DNA from: Pseudomonadota bacterium
GTDB taxonomy: Bacteria > Myxococcota_A > Polyangia > Haliangiales > Haliangiaceae
Length of the DNA: 8,250 nucleotides
Direction: 5' to 3'
Assembly (NCBI GenBank): GCA_023430775.1
Contig: JAEYYY010000277.1
Coordinates: forward strand, 1 to 8,250
A program made the position numbers and the translations under genes. Under the pieces are notes generated by a model. The model saw only the letters and a list, made by a program, of their open reading frames with translations, searched no databases and was not told the DNA's origin. Position 1 is the stretch's first letter. Each line of letters begins with the position of its first letter. Below, piece by piece: positions 5,845 through 8,250 of this stretch.

Positions 5845-6000
5845 CGCGAAGGCCTGTCTTGCGCTCACCAAGGCGCTGGCGTCGTTCGACCGCGCCGATG
5901 AATGTGCAGCGTCGTGCGCAGCGATCTTCGCCACACGGCACGCTAACGCCGCCAAATCCCATCGCCTCCAGCGTGGAATGGTGCGAGCGCCACGATCGTC

Positions 6001-6012
6001 TACGATATCCCC
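6001..6012 (+). promoter_or_regulatory. Leaderless-type -10 element before the 6013 gene
   Basis: TACGAT (6001-6006) fits TANNNT and is followed by 6 nt and the GTG start. Transcription starting about 7 nt after the hexamer would begin at or next to the start codon. No Shine-Dalgarno sequence is visible in the preceding bases, which fits a leaderless message. No consensus -35 is seen. Confidence 0.45.
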
Positions 6013-6900
6013 GTGCGCATCGTGTTGATCGTCGGCCTCCTGCTCGCGACCTCGGTCGCCGCGGCCGACTCCGATGCGCGCTCGCGGGCAGCGCGCGCGA
6101 AGCTGGCGGTGCTCGTGCAGCAGCTGGCCGAGGGCAAGCTCGATGCGTTCGCGGCGATGTTCCCGGATTCGAACAACTCGGCGGCGAGGTTTCCGTCGAG
6201 CCGGGGCGTCGCGATCGGCCGCAAGGCGATCCGCGCCGCGGCGACCGACTGGGCCGGCGTCGGCCGCACCGCGACCGGCGCGACCATCGTCGGCACCCCC
6301 ACCGTCACCCAGAAGCGCGATGGCGAGGCCAGCAAGCGCTCCGAGCGCCTGGTCGTGGTGAGCGCGGATCTCGAGGCGAAGATCCGCGGCGCGAGTCGGC
6401 CACTGCTGCTGCGAACGACCACCGTGTTCTCGGATCAGATCGATGCCGCGAACCCGAAGGCGCTGGTGCCGGTCGCGATCATGGTCTCGCTGCCGACCGA
6501 GGTGAAGGATCTGCGCGGCGAGGACAACCTGGTCGAGAGCGCCGAGCTCGATCGCTTCCTCGATCTGCTGCGCGTGCCGGACCTGGTCACCGAGCGGTTC
6601 GATGGCGGTCCGTTCGACGTCGTGATCGGCACCGGAGCCAAGGAGCACGCCGTCGGAGAGGATGCGAAGAAGCTGCTCGGGAGCTGGCACGCGCGCAAGG
6701 TCACCGTCATCGGCAAGCCGCACGTCGTGCGCCAGCTCGACTGGGTCTACGTGATGGCGACCATCGCCTTCAAGCGCGCCGGCCAGAAGCCGGCACCGAT
6801 CAACGTCCTGCTCGTCGGCTATCCGGTGTGCAAGGGCAACTGCGTCGGCACCGACCTGACGCCGCACATCGTCACGCTGCACTACGGTCAGTCGCGCTGA
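6013..6900 (+). CDS. Secreted protein of unknown function with two related halves (possible tandem NTF2-like folds)
   Basis: A 295-residue protein starting at GTG 6013. Residues 1-18 form a signal peptide (MRIVLIVGLLLATSVAA) with an A-x-A cleavage site and no lipobox Cys, so the mature protein is probably periplasmic or secreted. The two halves appear related: VAIGRKAIRAAATDW (66-80) with HAVGEDAKKLLGSW (212-225), and ATIVGTPTV (90-98) with VTVIGKPHV (230-238). Helices near 26-50, a small helix ending in Trp, and later beta strands suit a SnoaL/DUF4440-like NTF2 fold, but no residue pattern proves it. Only two Cys are present (273, 277, in VCKGNC), possibly a disulfide. Transcription appears to be leaderless. 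It converges on the sigma gene with a 13-bp tail overlap, so no operon partner is visible downstream. Gene reality is strong from export signal and codon bias; function unknown. Confidence 0.85.
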   Translation: MRIVLIVGLLLATSVAAADSDARSRAARAKLAVLVQQLAEGKLDAFAAMFPDSNNSAARFPSSRGVAIGRKAIRAAATDWAGVGRTATGATIVGTPTVTQKRDGEASKRSERLVVVSADLEAKIRGASRPLLLRTTTVFSDQIDAANPKALVPVAIMVSLPTEVKDLRGEDNLVESAELDRFLDLLRVPDLVTERFDGGPFDVVIGTGAKEHAVGEDAKKLLGSWHARKVTVIGKPHVVRQLDWVYVMATIAFKRAGQKPAPINVLLVGYPVCKGNCVGTDLTPHIVTLHYGQSR

Positions 6901-7475
6901 AGCTCGCCGAGCTGACTGTCGGCGAGCTTGGCCTCGGCCTCGGTGCCGAGCTCGGCGAGCACCTGGCGCAGCTTGTCGCGCGCGCGCGATAGCCGGCTGC
7001 GCACCGTGTTCTCCGGGATGTCGAGCACGCGCGACAGCTCGCGGGTCGTCAGCCCTTCGACGTGTGCGAGCTCGAGTGCGATCTGATCGTCGAGCGGAAT
7101 CCGCGCGAGGCCGTCGCGCAACAGCTCGCGCTGCTGGGCGCGGCCGAGCTGCGTCGCCGGTCCGGCCCCGAGATCGATCAGCGACGACCTCGCCAGATCG
7201 AGCTCCGGCGTGCGCGCGCGGCGCCGAAAGTGATCGGCGAGCCGGCGGCGCGCGATCGCGAACAGGTAGCCCTTGAAGGTGTCGCCCTCGATCCGATCGC
7301 GACCCTCGACGCAGGCGAGGAACGTCTGCGCGATCAGATCGGCGCTGTCGTCGCCGAGCTTGCTGCGCACGAAGCGCGACACGCTCGCCCAGTGGCGAGA
7401 CACCAGCGCGTCTCCCGCTCGCACGTTGCCGGCGCGCCAGGCTTCGAGCAGCTCGGCATCGCTCTCGGTCGCCAC
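6888..7475 (-). CDS. ECF-type RNA polymerase sigma factor (sigma-70 family)
   Basis: A 195-residue protein with only sigma regions 2 and 4, the ECF layout; it directs RNA polymerase to a dedicated promoter set. Region 2 spans about 8-86, with DSADLIAQTFLACV (43-56) as region 2.2 and YLFAIARRRLADHFRRR (70-86) as the basic -10 recognition helix. Region 4 spans about 116-173, with the helix-turn-helix TTRELSRVLDIPENTVRSRL (143-162). Compared with the usual DAEDLVQETF, Ala45 and Gln50 replace acidic residues while Asp43 and Asp46 remain. A 22-residue tail follows. The GTG start at 7475 is chosen because it begins right at region 2 and avoids running into the divergent kinase. No anti-sigma gene or membrane segment is adjacent; the neighbour is a Ser/Thr kinase, suggesting phosphorylation-linked control, as known for some ECF groups paired with such kinases. 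Confidence 0.93.
   Translation of the reverse strand: MATESDAELLEAWRAGNVRAGDALVSRHWASVSRFVRSKLGDDSADLIAQTFLACVEGRDRIEGDTFKGYLFAIARRRLADHFRRRARTPELDLARSSLIDLGAGPATQLGRAQQRELLRDGLARIPLDDQIALELAHVEGLTTRELSRVLDIPENTVRSRLSRARDKLRQVLAELGTEAEAKLADSQLGELQRD
6900..6929. terminator. Strong hairpin at the convergent overlap (possible U-less terminator)
   Basis: AAGCTCGCCGA (6900-6910) and TCGGCGAGCTT (6919-6929) pair perfectly over 11 bp with loop GCTGACTG. It begins on the last base of the plus-strand gene's stop codon and is wholly inside the 3' coding end of the sigma gene, where it encodes KLADSQLGEL. No T-run follows on the plus strand, so intrinsic termination is uncertain; it may stabilise the mRNA end or slow polymerase at the collision point. 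Part of the symmetry could come from repeated Leu/Glu/Ala codons, but 11 exact pairs is more than expected. Confidence 0.45.
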
Positions 7476-7492
7476 GCCCGTATAGTACGCAC
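7476..7492. promoter_or_regulatory. Overlapping divergent leaderless promoters of the sigma factor and kinase
   Basis: The 17 bp between the two GTG starts hold GTATAGTAC, nearly palindromic. On the plus strand TATAGT (7481-7486) matches TATAAT at five of six positions and is 6 nt before the kinase GTG. On the minus strand TACTAT (7487-7482) is 6 nt before the sigma GTG. The two hexamers overlap by five bases, so polymerase could serve only one direction at a time. There is no room for a 5' leader or Shine-Dalgarno on either side. No TTGACA-like -35 is present at 16-18 bp spacing in either direction. Confidence 0.6.
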
Positions 7493-8250
7493 GTGAGGGA
7501 TCTCGGCGACGAGCTGCTGCAGGCGAAGGTGCGCTCGCGCCTGTTCGGCGGCGATCACGCGCCTCGCCTCGGCCGGCTGGTGATCCTCGACAAGCTCGGC
7601 GCCGGTGCGATGGGCACCGTGTACGCGGCCTACGATCCACGGCTCGATCGCAAGGTCGCGGTCAAGGTCATGCACGCCGGCGATCCGGCCGGCAACGCGC
7701 GCGTGCTGCGAGAGGCCCGCGCCCTCGCCAGGCTCGCGCACCCGAACATCGTCACCATCCACGACGCCGGCGAGGACACCGGATCGGTCCACGTGGTGAT
7801 GGAGCTCGCGACCGGTGTGCCGCTGCGGGCGTGGATCGCGAGGACCGGCGACGCCCAGCCGGATCGCACCTGGCGCGACGTCGTGCGCGTGATGACGGAT
7901 GTCGCGGCCGGTCTCGCGGCGGCCCACCGCGCCGGCATCATCCACCGCGACGTCAAACCGGAGAACATCCTGGTCGGCGACGATCGGGCACGGCTCGTCG
8001 ACTTCGGTCTCGCGGTCGAGCCGGCCGGCCTCACCGCCGAGCCCGAGCCGACGCCGGAGCGCGCCGGATCCGCGCCGGTCGACCTCGCGACCACCGACCT
8101 GGCGAGCGTCGGCGATGCCGGCGCGGGGACGCCGTCGTACATGGCACCGGAGGTCCTCGACGGAGGCGCGGCCACCGCGGCGAGCGATCAGTTCAGCTTC
8201 GCCGTCACGCTGTTCGAGGCGCTGTACGGCGAACGCTCGCACGCCGGCAC
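7493..8250 (+). CDS. Ser/Thr protein kinase, Hanks type (N-terminal part, runs off right edge)
   Basis: The first 252 codons of a eukaryotic-like protein kinase, open to the window edge. The GTG at 7493 gives a 27-residue lead-in and then the kinase domain. Residues visible: Gly loop LGAGAMGTV (35-43), ATP-anchoring Lys58 (VAVKV), alpha-C Glu74, HRDVKPEN (151-158) with catalytic Asp153 and Asn158, DFG (170-172), GTPSYMAPE (212-220) and the structural Asp232. All key catalytic residues are present, so it should be active; His-Arg-Asp marks it as an RD kinase regulated through its activation loop. DFG to APE spans about 50 residues, longer than usual because of a Glu/Pro/Thr-rich insert (about 175-208). 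Myxobacterial relatives often continue into TPR or membrane regions, which cannot be seen here. The divergent sigma factor is its likely partner or target. Confidence 0.93.
   Translation, partial: MRDLGDELLQAKVRSRLFGGDHAPRLGRLVILDKLGAGAMGTVYAAYDPRLDRKVAVKVMHAGDPAGNARVLREARALARLAHPNIVTIHDAGEDTGSVHVVMELATGVPLRAWIARTGDAQPDRTWRDVVRVMTDVAAGLAAAHRAGIIHRDVKPENILVGDDRARLVDFGLAVEPAGLTAEPEPTPERAGSAPVDLATTDLASVGDAGAGTPSYMAPEVLDGGAATAASDQFSFAVTLFEALYGERSHAG

Noticed and set aside
5807..5962. N-terminal extension of the lipoprotein to 5962
   Set aside because: It would bury the signal peptide 50 residues inside the protein; the start at 5806 (or 5833) places it at the N-terminus.
5830..6882. Minus-strand frame of 350 residues opposite the 6013 gene
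   Set aside because: No motif, residue composition typical of antisense of a GC-rich gene, and the plus frame has a signal peptide and sensible fold pattern.
7476..7640. Upstream extension of the sigma factor to an earlier start
   Set aside because: It would run through the kinase N-terminus and add Arg/Pro/Ala-rich low-quality sequence; region 2 begins right after GTG 7475.
7334..8242. Minus-strand frame of 302 residues opposite the kinase
   Set aside because: The plus strand holds an intact kinase domain with all catalytic residues; the antisense frame has no recognisable feature.
1..8250. CRISPR array, tRNA, rRNA, transposase or integrase remnants
   Set aside because: No spaced direct repeats, cloverleaf, ribosomal sequence or recombinase motif was seen on either strand by eye.

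Overview
The window looks like chromosomal DNA of a high-GC deltaproteobacterium of the myxobacterial type. A Haliangium/Kofleria-like relative is my best guess, but no taxonomic marker gene is present. The evidence is strong GC bias at third codon positions (one amidase line, 2701-2760, is 46/60 G+C by hand count), Cys-rich secreted lipoproteins with Gly/Asp/Pro linkers, and a Hanks-type Ser/Thr kinase paired with an ECF sigma factor. I see no mobile element, CRISPR array, rRNA or tRNA.

Region 1 (1-2172, minus strand) is a tight catabolic operon transcribed right to left: SDR oxidoreductase, RidA-family protein, crotonase-fold enzyme and the start of an acyl-CoA dehydrogenase-like gene that leaves the left edge. 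Gaps are 6 bp, a 4-bp ATGA overlap and 3 bp. This gene set, and details of the SDR and crotonase, recall clusters for aerobic 2-aminobenzoyl-CoA (anthranilate-type) or related aryl-CoA breakdown. That is inference, since no ligase or monooxygenase lies inside the window. Three of the enzymes carry substitutions at canonical catalytic positions.

Region 2 (2173-3650) is a 47-bp divergent promoter and an amidase-signature hydrolase on the plus strand. A 160-bp convergent gap (3651-3810) holds no gene or clear terminator.

Region 3 (3811-5806, minus strand) holds two secreted or lipid-anchored Cys-rich proteins. The large Gly-rich one has its signal peptide in a different frame from its body, joined at a run of six A, so it is frameshifted, mis-sequenced or recoded. 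Base composition is visibly lower in GC here. An 11-bp perfect stem lies between the two genes.

Region 4 (6013-6900, plus strand) is a secreted protein of unknown function with an apparent internal duplication. Its end overlaps the end of the next gene by 13 bp, and an 11-bp-stem hairpin sits right after its stop.

Region 5 (6888-8250) is an ECF-type sigma factor (minus) and a Ser/Thr protein kinase (plus, leaves the right edge). Their GTG starts are 17 bp apart and share nearly coincident, oppositely oriented -10-like hexamers, each exactly 6 nt from its start. The same TANNNT-N6-start layout precedes the amidase and the 6013 gene, which suggests leaderless transcription is common in this genome.
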